A stretch of DNA of 38,374 nt from Funneliformis mosseae (GCA_910592005.1 CAJVPP010000255.1:1-38374); one strand, 5' to 3'; shown: positions 9,370 to 19,435, numbered from the stretch's first letter. Numbers and translations: made by a program. Notes: generated by a model not told the origin, from the sequence alone.

Positions 9370-10795
9370 ATGGCTGATCCTTACTTATGTTCGTTAAGTC
9401 AATGTATAATTAATGACATAAAACTTCCAGGTTGGTATTTAATTATTAAAGACGTGGCGAAGTGTAAATTTATTATTCTGAATTCTGAATATTTTCCTTA
9501 CCTCGTGTTTAAAGATGGGACATTTAAACAAAATGTTTTAGGTGGAGGCGGTGTATATGCGACATACGGTAATTTTATTTCGTTTTTATTATAAATAACT
9601 GTGATAAATATTCGAACGAACTTTTATTTTATACACTTTTGCTTTTATTTTTATTTAAAACAAAAAAAAACTATTAGGAATGAGGTTATGGTTTTCTTCA
9701 CCAGAATCTCAAAGAATCGCATATTCATTTCACGCTGGCTATGATTTTCCAATTAGCATTCTACAAAAATTATTATCATTAAATATTTCGTTAACACAGA
9801 TATGGCATTCGAATTTACCTTCGATTCGTGGATTAGCAACTTTTACATCCGCAGATCAACGTGTATTTGTATATCAAACTCCACCAATAGGGACGGTGCC
9901 AGCCGACTTACCAAGTTCATATCTAAATTCCAAAATTTTTCATTTCATTTGTTCATCAAATTGGGCCTCACAACATATTACAGAGATATTAAGATTAAGA
10001 GATAAACAATTACCACCACCAACCTTTGTTTGGGAACCTGTACCAAATAGTACCACAAAAGAGAATTTACAATCTTGTGTGGAGGCTATGAAGATGGTTG
10101 ATGTATTATCACCGAATCATGAAGAAGCGGCGGCACTTTTAGGATTAATAAGTGAGGAAGATGAAGAAGTCGATAGATTTTTATCTGAAGATATGTTGAC
10201 ATATATGGCAGATAGGTTTTTATCATATCAAATTGGACCTCATGGAAATGGATGTGTTGTAATTAGAGCTTCTTACAAGGGATGTTTAGTAGCAACAAAG
10301 GAAAAAAAAGAAATAATACCAGCTTATTGGACGACATTAAGGGATGGTACAAAAGATCATCATGTAATCGATGTTACGGGAGCAGGGAATGCTTTTTGTG
10401 GAGGTTTTATGGCTGGATTAATTCGATCTAATTATGATGTATTTGAAGCCGCTTTATTTGGATCTGTTAGCGCTTCGTTTACTGTTGAACAGCTTGGAGC
10501 GCCGAGGCTGGAATTTAATCAAAATGGAAATGAAATTTGGAATTCAGGCGATGACCCACAAGAAAGATTACAAAAGTTAAGACAACGAGTTAAAGAAAAG
10601 CTTAAAGAAAAATTAAAAGTGAAATTAAAAGAAAGGATTCAAGAAAAGTTGAAAAACAGGGATGTGAACCAACATCATCATCAAAATGGAGTTGATACGG
10701 TACAAGTCGAAAAAGACGGTAATGATTTTATTAGCGATGGGAGAGGCTTGATAGATCACGAAAATTTTCGGGATAGCGTGAGTCCGGCTGATTAA
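9370..10795 (+). CDS. Mak32-like PfkB-family carbohydrate kinase homologue (2 exons, 438 aa)
   Basis: Exons 9370-9568 and 9678-10795; the intron splits the Gly codon after Thr-Tyr. The protein shows the PfkB fold landmarks: an N-terminal LGGGGVYA glycine segment, an LSPNHEEAAALLGL segment, and the C-terminal DVTGAGNAFCGGF signature at residues 298-310. In active PfkB kinases the last motif is GAGD, and that Asp is the catalytic base; here the residue is Asn. I recall the same substitution in fungal Mak32-like proteins. The last ~70 residues are a highly charged Lys/Glu tail likely to form a helix. Mak32 in yeast is linked to maintenance of killer double-stranded RNA; its biochemical activity is unclear. 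Ribokinase-like sugar kinase is the alternative name. Confidence 0.8.
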
Positions 10796-11103
10796 ATTGA
10801 CCTCCATTCCTTTTTATAACGAAAAATAATTATTTATTTCAAGATTGGAGAAATTAATCGATTTGCTATATTCTAGATAATTGAAAATTTCGGACTTTTT
10901 TTCAATTTTTCTAGTTGCTTTTTTTTTTTTTTCTTTTCGAAATTTTTTAAAAGATCGTTGGTTACTTTGATATTTAATGATATACGTCGGTGTAACGGCT
11001 ACAATCATGTGATTAACCACGATTATAAAAAAAGCAAAAAAAAAAAAAAAAAAAATCGTTTTTACAGATAATCTTAGTAATTGTAAATAAATAAAAAAAA
11101 AAA
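10796..11103. other. Short intergenic region, A/T-rich
   Basis: Spacer between two genes on the same strand, with T and A homopolymers. A small inverted repeat (AACGGCTACAATCATGTGATT / AACCACGATTAT) is not convincing as an element. Confidence 0.5.
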
Positions 11104-11802
11104 ATGATTTCAAATTTCTATATAACCCGATTAACTCTACCGCGGCCCATGATCTTGGAAAGGTTTAATCGAACCCGATACCTAACGTATCATAGATTGT
11201 CGATAACTTCTACTTTTACAACTGCTAGTAACATTTCCGGAGAGGTTCAACCTTCTCTTCTTACAAAATTGAGAAGCGAAGTTAAAAATGCCATGAGAAA
11301 AAAAGATCAATTAAAGTTAAATGTTGTTCGGGTAAGTAATTCAGTTTATTAATATGAAAAAATAAAATTACATTGAAATAAAAACTATAGCGAATTTTCT
11401 TAGGGAATACTTAGTGATGTTACATATGCAAGCAAATCATCTTCACAGTCAACGGGTATCATTCCAACCGACCAAGAAATATATGCAATGATTAATCGTG
11501 CCATAAAACGTCGACAAGAATCAATTACACAATTTTCTCAGGCCGGAAGAAAAGATTTAGTTGAAAATGAACAAGGTGAATTAAACATATTAGTCTCTTA
11601 TTTACCAGAACAAATGTCTGAGAGAGAGATTGAAATTGAAGTTAAGAGAGTTGTAGAAAAGCTTGGTATTACTGGAGAAGGAGGATCAAAAGATTTGGGC
11701 AAGATTATGAAAGAAATTAAGATTGATAATAGTAAGGCTTCAAAGAAACTCGTGGTAGATGTTGTAAAGAAACTTTTATCTGAAAAGAGTAAAAATGAAT
11801 GA
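11104..11802 (+). CDS. AIM41: AIM41 / GatB-YqeY domain protein, mitochondrial (2 exons, 208 aa)
   Basis: Exons 11104-11331 and 11404-11802, phase 0 junction with GTAAGT donor. The first ~45 residues are rich in Arg, Thr and Ser with almost no acidic residues, as in a mitochondrial presequence. From about residue 52 the protein follows the YqeY pattern: LRSEVKNAMR.KD..KLNVVRGILSDV, then RR.ESI.QF..AGR.DL...E..EL..L..YLPEQ.S, and a C-terminal GGSKDLGKIM segment. YqeY is related to the tail of GatB, the amidotransferase subunit that makes Gln-tRNA(Gln). In yeast the homologue is Aim41, a mitochondrial protein of unclear role. The length suits the family. Confidence 0.9.
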
Positions 11803-12252
11803 TTCGATCTTGATAAATTTGATTTTATATTCTATATGATCATATCTACTTACACATTAATAGGTATCAAAAAAAAAATCGCAGGGGTCAAAAATTTAAG
11901 TGACCACAAAATTACACATGTACCCAAATCAGATTTGGAAAAAATTAATAAAACCTTGACAAACACGTTGAAAATTTTGAAAAAAAGCGGGTTACATTTA
12001 AGCTTGAACCCCTGAAATTTTCTATATAAATCAAAGTAAAATCTCTGATAGCCCTGATCTGCACAGAATTCGTTGTCTTTCTTTTTTATAATAAATATTA
12101 CTGTTCCCATTTCTTTTTTATTTTAATTCCTTTGATAGAGTGCGATCACGGAAATTAGCTACGTAACAAAACATTGTGGTTCCTAATTAAAACTTTCCCT
12201 AGCATTCTTTGACTTTCACCATTTTAACCGTGTTATCACTAACCTTGTTATT
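11803..12252. other. Intergenic region between AIM41 and DNM1, containing a small MITE
   Basis: Apart from the hAT-like element at 11882-12014, the region is A/T-rich and contains the presumed DNM1 promoter. Nothing else is recognised. Confidence 0.5.
11882..12014. mobile_element. Small hAT-like MITE (133 bp)
   Basis: The left end is CAGGGGTCAAAAATTTAAGT. The right end, on the reverse strand, is CAGGGGTTCAAGCTTAAATG, followed by (G)TAACC matching the left GTGACC. The ~24-bp inverted repeats with terminal CAGGGG resemble hAT ends. The expected 8-bp target duplication is not visible, so the element may be old or the flanks mutated. It lies ~80 bp after AIM41 and ~240 bp before DNM1. Confidence 0.55.
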
Positions 12253-15200
12253 ATGATGAATGACTTAATTCCTTTAGTTAATAAACTTCAAGATGTTTTT
12301 AATACGATTGGTAGTGATACTGTAGATTTACCTCAAATCATTGTCGTGGGATCACAGTCATCTGGCAAATCTTCAGTACTAGAGAACATTGTACAACGAG
12401 ATTTTTTACCCCGCGGTAATGGCATTGTTACTCGGCGACCTTTAGTTCTTCAACTTGTTAATATACATGCCAAGGAAGATTCTGAACCTGAAGAATATGG
12501 AGAATTTTTGCATGCTTCAAATCAAAAGTTTACTGATTTTGCAGAAATTAGAAAGGAAATCGAAGCAGAAACGGCTAGAATTGCTGGACAAAATAAGGGA
12601 ATTTCAAGATCCCCCATGCAACTAAAAATTTATTCGCCTAATGTTCTTAATTTGACTTTGGTAGATTTGCCTGGATTAACAAAGGTCTAAAAATAAATTG
12701 TTTTATGAAAAGTTTGTTACTTGAACTATTTTATTAACTCTTAACTTCGTTTGTGAATTTAGATTCCAGTTGGTATATATTCTTTTTTCTTCTCCTTCTT
12801 CCTATTGTTTTATTGACATTAGAATTACTAAATTAAATGTTTCAATAAATAATTCTTTATAGGTGACCAACCTACTGATATTGAAAATCAAACTAGAAAT
12901 TTAATATCTGATTATATATCTAAACCGAATAGGCACGTGTTTGTTAAATTTGCAAGCTTATTTTGACGACTATTTTTTCAAGAAAAAAATTCTTTTTGTT
13001 AACTAGTTTGCCTTTTATTACTCGTGTAGTATAATTTTGGCTGTTAGTGCAGCTAATGTCGACTTGGTAAATTCAGAAAGTCTAAAACTTGCAAAGCAAG
13101 TTGACCCAGAAGGTAAATATAATTTCGTTCTCAAATCAATTGTTATTGAAAATAATATTTTAATACATTCGATTATTTTATGTAGGAAGACGTACCATCG
13201 GAGTCTTAACAAAGTTAGATCTTATGGATGCTGGTACAAATGCGTTAGAGATTCTTACTGGTCGTGTTTTGCCTTTAAAGCTTGGCTTCATTGGAGTTGT
13301 TAATCGTAGCCAACAAGATATTGTGGGTAACAAACCAATGGTTGAAGCTTTGAAGTCTGAAGCTGAATTTTTCAAACATCACCGGGCTTATCGAAGTATT
13401 GCCTCCCGATGCGGTACTCCTTTCTTGGCCAAAACGTTGAATAACGTACTATATAAATATATTTATTTATTTATCTATTATCATCATTTGAGATATTCGA
13501 CATTCACTTCAATCTTATTTTTTTTATTATTAAAAAAAAAAGATTCTCATGAATCATATACGGGAAAGATTACCGGACATAAAAACTCGAATTAACACTC
13601 TAATCGGACAGACTTCACATGAACTTATGTCATATGGAGATTCTACACTTGAAGGAAAATCAAACAGGGTATTTTGAATTATAATTCTTTAACACGTCGC
13701 GTCCTTATGAATTAATTTATATATATATATATATTTTTTTTAAAAAAAAAACTTTAATGCTAATTGTTCATCATTAGGGAGCATTGATACTAAGGCTTCT
13801 TACCAAGTTCGCTAGTGATTTTGTTTCATCAATTGACGGAACTTCATCAGACATCTCCACAAAGGAATTGTATCCTTTATGAAAATTATTCATATTTTAG
13901 AGAAATAAGCTTACGCATCCTTAATAATATCTAACCTATAGATGTGGTGGTGCTCGAATATATTACATTTTCAATAATGTTTTTGGCGCAGCACTCGAGT
14001 CAATTAGACCTGGTGGAAATCTCACAGTTCAAGATATTCGAACGGCCATTCGTAATTCTACTGGTCCACGACCTTCTTTATTTGTCCCGGAAATTGCATT
14101 TGATCTTTTGGTCAAGCCTCAGATTCTTTTACTACTGCAACCAAGTTTAAGATGTGTCGATCTTGTTTATGAAGAGTTAATGAAGATCTGTCATGGTTGC
14201 GGAAGTGTGGTATGATTTATATAATTTCTGAATATAATATATAATGTGTATTAATTATTATCATTAAAAATATATTGATATGAAATATATTTAACGACCT
14301 TAATTTAACAATTTATAGGAATTGAGTCGTTATCCACGTTTGCATGCTAAACTTCTTGAGGTTGTTTCAGATTTACTTCGTGAGCGACTAGCTCCTACTT
14401 CCGAGTACGTTGAAAGTTTAATTAGCATTCAACATGCTTACATAAATACCAATCATCCGGATTTTATTGGCGGAGGCGCTGCTATATCAGATCTCGTTCG
14501 AAAGAATGAAAGAAAACGAAGGGAATTTGAAAAATTAAACAGAAGGGTAATAAATTAAGTCAAATTGCAAACTTGACTCGTTTCGTATTAATAATTGTAT
14601 TAATACTTTTATAGTCAAACAATTCAAGCGGTGTCTTAAATGTGAGCGTTCAATCAAGTGTTGTTAGTAAAGATGAAAATGATGGTCCATTAGTTTCAGA
14701 TAATTTAAAAGAACCTGGTGGTACTAAAGATATTAACCTACATAATGGCATGAATAATCCTTCATCATGGGCACAGCGCGAGTCATTTTTAACATATTTC
14801 TTCGGAAGTGGAAATAAGACCGATAGAACGGTTTTACCTGACCAACCAATATCTATTAGAAATCCTAGAGATATTGAAGAGTTAGAACAAAAGTTGGAGC
14901 ATGTAAGCACAATAACTATCTTGATGTTGAGTCATGTTTGATTAGTAACTAAAAAAAAAAACCTTTTATTTTGGTAAAAAAAAGATTTCCTTAGATGAAG
15001 GTGTCAATCATCTGACTGAACGTGAAGAATTGGAGACTCAATTAATACGTAAGTATTTTTTCAATACATTATCATTATCTTCTTCGTGTTACAGAAATTT
15101 TTATATTAAACAAAACATTCTGTTTTTCTTCAATTATAAAGGTTCGCTTATTACATCTTATTTCGACCTTGTACGTAAAGCAATTCAAGATACTGTACCG

Positions 15201-15395
15201 AAAGCCATTATGCACCATTTGGTCAATCGTTCTCGTGAAACGGTTCAAAATAGATTGGTTGAAGAATTATATAAAGAGGAATTGTTTGCTGATTTGTTAC
15301 AAGAAGATGAGAACTTGACTAATGAGAGGCAAAAATGTAAGACTATGCTTGAGGTTTACAGAGAGGCCTTTGAAATCATTAACGAGGCCATGTAA
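12253..15395 (+). CDS. DNM1: Dynamin-related fission GTPase DNM1/Drp1 (12 exons, 724 aa)
   Basis: Exons: 12253-12684, 12763-12772, 12863-12932, 13030-13112, 13186-13445, 13543-13668, 13778-13869, 13942-14209, 14319-14546, 14615-14902, 14985-15048, 15142-15395. The GTPase motifs are complete: P-loop GSQSSGKS at 33-40, DLPG at 138-141, TKLD at 207-210 and GVVNRSQ after it. The stalk follows. A Ser/Asn-rich insert lies around 524-600, and a GTPase effector domain fills about 630-724 ([30 protein letters not shown]). The pattern [17 protein letters not shown] in the effector domain favours Dnm1 over Vps1. There is no PH or proline-rich domain. Dnm1 assembles on mitochondria and peroxisomes to divide them. 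Oddities are a 10-nt exon 2, a GC donor at 12933, a U12-type intron at 13870-13941 and a weak GTCTAA first donor; all are demanded by the frame and conserved residues. Confidence 0.93.
13870..13941 (+). other. U12-type (minor spliceosome) GT-AG intron in DNM1
   Basis: The donor reads GTATCCTTTA, identical to the U12 5' splice-site consensus. ATCCTTAAT at 13917-13925 fits the U12 branch consensus TTCCTTRAY with its branch A about 17 bases before the 3' end. The intron is 72 nt, phase 2, and splits the Leu codon before Cys-Gly-Gly-Ala-Arg. The reading frame requires exactly these borders. Confidence 0.8.
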
Positions 15396-16333
15396 AATAT
15401 GAATATACACACATATATTTACATATAATATAAATATTTGAAGTTGAACATTAAATAAGTGAAAATAAGTTATTCTTTTACTTGTTATTCGCTTATCATC
15501 GAACATTTATTATTTAGATTTATTTTTTTTAACGTGACAATTTTCACTTTTTATTTGATTTTATCCTCTTTGTTTTTTTTTTTTTGGTAATTATGTTTAT
15601 GTTTATTTTTATTTTTTTTAATACCAACTTTCTAGAAAAATTGCATTTTTGATTTATTAGTATATGTTAGGGCCAATAATAAGTTATAAATCAACCATCC
15701 CATCCAAATTTAACATCAAATTTCTCAAAAATTAAATTTTTTTTACTATCCTAAAATAAATAAAAATAAATATTAAAAAAAAATTACAAAAAAAAAAAAA
15801 TCAAAAAAAAAAAAAAATCAAAAAATCAAAAAAAATCAAAAAATCAAAAAACAAACAAAAATAAAATAATTAAATACTTGTTTCTTTTTTTTGTTGCTCA
15901 TTTATAATGATAATTTAAACTAAATTTTGGTATTATAATTTCAATATTAAAGAAAATATACAGGTGAAATATATCGTTAAATTTTGATGTAAAATAATAA
16001 TTATATCTTTACTCCCCCAAAAGAAATAAATGGTTAAAAAGAATGAAAAAAAAAATCAATGATAATACACTAAAAATAAGAATTTTTAAAGTTGCAGTTA
16101 ATATATATATACACATATATATATAATGTGAATTGATGCTGTTGATGAAGATGAAGAAGTTCTCTTAATGATAAACTATCTATTATAATTGACTATATGC
16201 TCTGATATATATATATATATAACAAAAAAAAAGGATGGTAGTATATTAAATGATGAAAAAAGAAGTAAAAGAAAAAAAATTGTCCGGATTCGTATATAGG
16301 TAGGTTGATAAAAGAAGTTTATTATTTTAACAA
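15396..16333. other. Intergenic region between convergent DNM1 and the Sds3-like gene
   Basis: 3'-end DNA of both genes with homopolymers. An (AAAAATC)n-like microsatellite lies near 15785-15850 and TA repeats near 16100-16220. No gene or element recognised. Confidence 0.55.
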
Positions 16334-18985
16334 CTATGATTCCTTTAAATGTATTTGATATTTCCTTTCTTTCAATAAATTCATTTGTAATCGTGTTTTT
16401 GAACCATCAGGACGCTGTATTACAACCTGAAATTTTAGTTTATTTTTACAATATTCGCTTAGTTATCAAGGTAAAGAGCATACTAAAATGATCATATAAA
16501 AGGTGATGTACCTCAGAATCCGTAGCAGCAACAAATTTCGCAGTATAGCGCCCTGATGTAGAATCACTAATAAGAACATGGTCACCTTTAGCGAACCATT
16601 GTCCATGGTATAGGAAACGATCACCTGCAGCATATATATCACTGTCTGTTTCTTCAAGGAATGTATTGTTGTCACCATCCAGAAATGGACCAGTTATAGT
16701 ATTTATCTTAGGTGATGAAGATGAAGATAAAGCAGCAACAGCTATGATTATTCAGTACATAGCAAGGTATTGCATATAAACTGTTAGATAATATTTAAGG
16801 TATAAGTACATTTCGATCAGATATTTAACATACCTTGCAATTCATCTTCTCTTGCAATCTTGATTATATATATTATATTAGATTAGATTTCAATTTATTT
16901 ATTTATTTATTTTTTTTTACAAAAGATATCGATTATATTTACCCCTAATAGTATTAGATCTTCTTCAATTTCGGCGTTATGCAACGAATCTAACGTTAAA
17001 GGTAAGTTTCAGTTAAGGAACAAGAAAAAAAAATTTATAATTGAAGAAATTAAAATACAAAATATTATAAAAAAAAAAATATTTTTTTTTATGTATATAT
17101 AATCTCTAATAAACACACCCGCGACCTATTTATAGGCCTAATTCTGGTCGTGGAAGAGTCGATTAGTTTTGATAATTCTTCACTATGGACATTCCTTAAG
17201 TAAAATTTAATATTAATGGTTAGCCAGAATCATGGCCTATAAGTAAGTTCGTTGGTGTATTTATAGAGCTACATTGATTTAAAAGTCAAGGATATCTGCT
17301 GGGAAGCCATAATGTGTTTGCACATATTTTAATTCGGCTATGTTTAATAATTTCATATTTTTCCGCTGAGTTAAATGGTTATGATCAGGTCCGGAATATT
17401 CTGTTTTAACGAATAAAATAATTTGTTAAGATTACTCTGTGAGAGAATAAATAATATGCTGAATAAAAATCATGACTTTACTATTAACCTATTCGGCCCA
17501 ATATATCTAAACAATTCTTTTCCTTAATCAATTGCCATCTTTTGCTTTCCATATCGTCGAGCTTCTTCCTTCGTGATTCGTATTTATCCGACTAATTTGT
17601 ATATATAAATATATATATATATACATTATTATATTATTTAGCGTTCTTACATTACTATAAAGTCCAAATTGATCAAATACACTACCATAAATTCGCATTG
17701 TGCCTTATATTCCGCTTCTTCATATTGTTTGTGACAATGGATTACTTGATATTTCTTTCTTGATTCGGCTATTTCTAACCGTCTACGCCTTTTTTGTTCA
17801 ATTTCTTCCATGCGAGCAATCAATTCCGGATGAGTCCCTATCAATTAAAAAATTATTTCAAAAATTATTGGTAATCTATTTTAAAACAAATGTCAAAGAA
17901 AATATACGATTCGGATCGTTTACTTATTAAACATCGACAATCCAAATTCATAATACATAATCTTACCTTCATTTATCATTTTAATGTCCTTTTCCAATTC
18001 TTCAATTTGCTCACGATATAACCTAAAAAATATATGTTAATTTAAGATAGAAGTCATTGATTAAGAATAGCAAAAATACTCACTGATCCCTCAACTGTGC
18101 AAAATCCTGTTCGACTATTTTTAGATCATTCTGTACTTCAGCTCGAGGCTTTTCATTTTCGTCTGGTTCTATAATGATAATATATAAAACATAAATAATT
18201 CGAAAAAGAATTGCCGCAGCTATGGTCTGCGCCACCAATCACATGACGTCATCGAGGTACTACGTTACGTTGCGGGAAAATTATTGGTAATGCAGAATTA
18301 TTTTTTTTTTTTTCGAAATATGAACAGATCAAACGACTTTCACTAACCCTCGAATATTGAAAATTAGACAAAAAATAATAAAAAAAAGAGACATGCCTTC
18401 TGACTTATTATTTCCTACTATGGAACCGTTTTCTTCGTTTCCGTTTTCCACTCTAACGTCCCAACGTCGTCTTTTTCTAACCCTGTTGTTTTCCGTATTT
18501 TCGACTATAGGTACTTCGTCTTCAGACATTGTTATGAGGTTTTTGGATTTAGTATCATCCTGTATTATGGAAGGTGATTCTGATTGTGAACTTATTTCGG
18601 ATGAATAATTGGGTGTTGATGGTGAAATTGGACTGTCAGATTTTTCCACATGTTTGATGTCTAGAGAATCGCTACGGACAGGTTGAGTTTTGTTTCCATT
18701 CGTCTCTTTAGTAACGCCGTTTTGTACTACTTCATTATTTTTCCAGGAATTAGTTGGTTTATGTTTGATACCATTCCTTTCGCTTTTCGGGTATTCTGCC
18801 TTTTCGGAAACCGATGGTTTCTTCATTTCCGACTCATTGTCTGTACTAATTTGACTATTGGGAAGAGAAGTAGTATCTTTTTCGATCGAGAAGTTCGTCC
18901 CAGGTTTGAAAATTTCTTGACTTTCGGCTTGTTTGTCAAGTCTATTCTCAAGCGAACGACCTCTTGATGTAGTCGATTGCAGCAT
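16334..18985 (-). CDS. SDS3: Sds3/SUDS3-like subunit of the Rpd3L/Sin3 histone deacetylase complex (10 exons, 498 aa)
   Basis: Exons in sense order: 18985-18397, 18168-18084, 18022-17967, 17837-17686, 17591-17489, 17400-17296, 17001-16943, 16858-16834, 16741-16512, 16426-16334. Residues 1-196 are Ser/Asn/Glu-rich with an RKRRRWD cluster. Residues ~197-328 form the Sds3 coiled coil, with INEGTHPELIARMEEIEQKR then KLDDMESKRW. About 425-490 fold like the capped Tudor domain of SUDS3 (DRFLYHGQWFAKGDHVLI... and RPDGSKTRL). Sds3 holds the Rpd3L/Sin3 deacetylase together. The start is uncertain: a good acceptor (CCTTACCAG) just before the ATG hints at an upstream exon or a 5' UTR intron. Intron 1 needs a GC donor, intron 6 is AT-AC, and exon 8 is only 25 nt. 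Confidence 0.85.
17002..17295 (-). other. U12-type AT-AC intron in the Sds3-like gene, with a MITE inside
   Basis: In sense the donor is ATATCCTTG after ...CCAGCAG. TTCCTTAAC (17020-17012) is a perfect U12 branch site, and the intron ends GAAACTTAC with the branch A about 11-12 bases from the end. These are the signals and spacing of minor-class AT-AC introns. No GT donor in the upstream exon gives an open frame. An alternative AG end 12 bases further down (AT-AG) also keeps the frame. Confidence 0.8.
17103..17272. mobile_element. MITE-like inverted repeat (~170 bp) inside the AT-AC intron
   Basis: The left arm is CTCTAATAAACACACCCGCG...CTATTTATAGGCC. The right arm, on the reverse strand, is CTCTATAAATACACCAACGA...TTACTTATAGGCC. 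The arms are about 46 bp with roughly 70-75% identity. The CTCTATAAATACACC block is shared with the ends of the ~292-bp element at 3707, so it is probably a relative. The exact ends and target duplication are unclear. Confidence 0.65.
18232..18290. promoter_or_regulatory. CCAAT / CRE / E2F-like site cluster inside intron 1 of the Sds3-like gene
   Basis: ACCAATCA (18234-18241), TGACGTCA (18244-18251), TTGCGGGAAAA (18270-18280) and ATTGG (18282-18286) lie within 55 bases. This is a G+C-rich patch in an otherwise A/T intron. It looks like a compact promoter. It may be an internal promoter or enhancer, or it may mark a split gene model; the downstream exon has no in-frame ATG, which speaks against a split. 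Confidence 0.4.
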
Positions 18986-19435
18986 CAAGCTCGTTGTTAC
19001 TGGTAAGGAAAATAAAAATAAAGGAATGCGAAAGTAGTCGTCTAAACTAAAATTAATAATTAAAATGATATTCTTATATTATACAAGAACAAAATGTCCA
19101 GTTTTCTAAGAAATAAAAAAAAAAAGAGCAATTTATAAAAGTATAAGGTTTTTTTTGTGGGGATGAATTTAAAGGGTTTTATAAAAAAAAAAGTCATATA
19201 TATATGATACATTTGAAATGACGTAGCAAATAAAAAAATTCTTGGAACACAATTATGCGAGTTCAAAGCCACCCATTGAGGAGAAATTTGTACAATAAAA
19301 AAAAAAAACTTGATCTTAAGATACACAAGACTTTATGAATTTGATAATCATCCCATTGGCCATGTGTCATTCATTATCTTTCAGATTGACAGTATTTATA
19401 CAGCTATATTTTGTCCCTTGTTTTTAATTTTTAAA
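18986..19435. promoter_or_regulatory. Shared upstream region of the divergent Sds3-like and NOP12 genes
   Basis: 450 bases between the two starts. An inverted CCAAT box (CATTGGC) at 19354-19360 is ~80 bases before the NOP12 ATG. The half next to the Sds3-like gene has a splice-acceptor-like CCTTACCAG, so a 5' UTR intron or small first exon may lie here. No other gene recognised. Confidence 0.4.

Noticed and set aside
12253..15395. Vps1 rather than Dnm1
   Set aside because: The start could fit either, but the effector domain ([17 protein letters not shown]) and the middle insert follow Dnm1/Drp1.
16990..17001. AT-AG version of the minor intron (end at GTTAG)
   Set aside because: Frame is also kept, but the AC end has the ideal branch distance; left as an alternative only.
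17120..17197. Extra exon in the Sds3-like gene (NVHSEELSKLIDSS... frame)
   Set aside because: It lies within the inverted-repeat element and would need a poor donor; the AT-AC intron explains the junction better.
18329..18396. Hydrophobic extension (SLFFIIFCLIFNI) of the first Sds3 exon read as a membrane anchor
   Set aside because: It is intron sequence read through; the downstream exons carry the conserved Sds3 domain.
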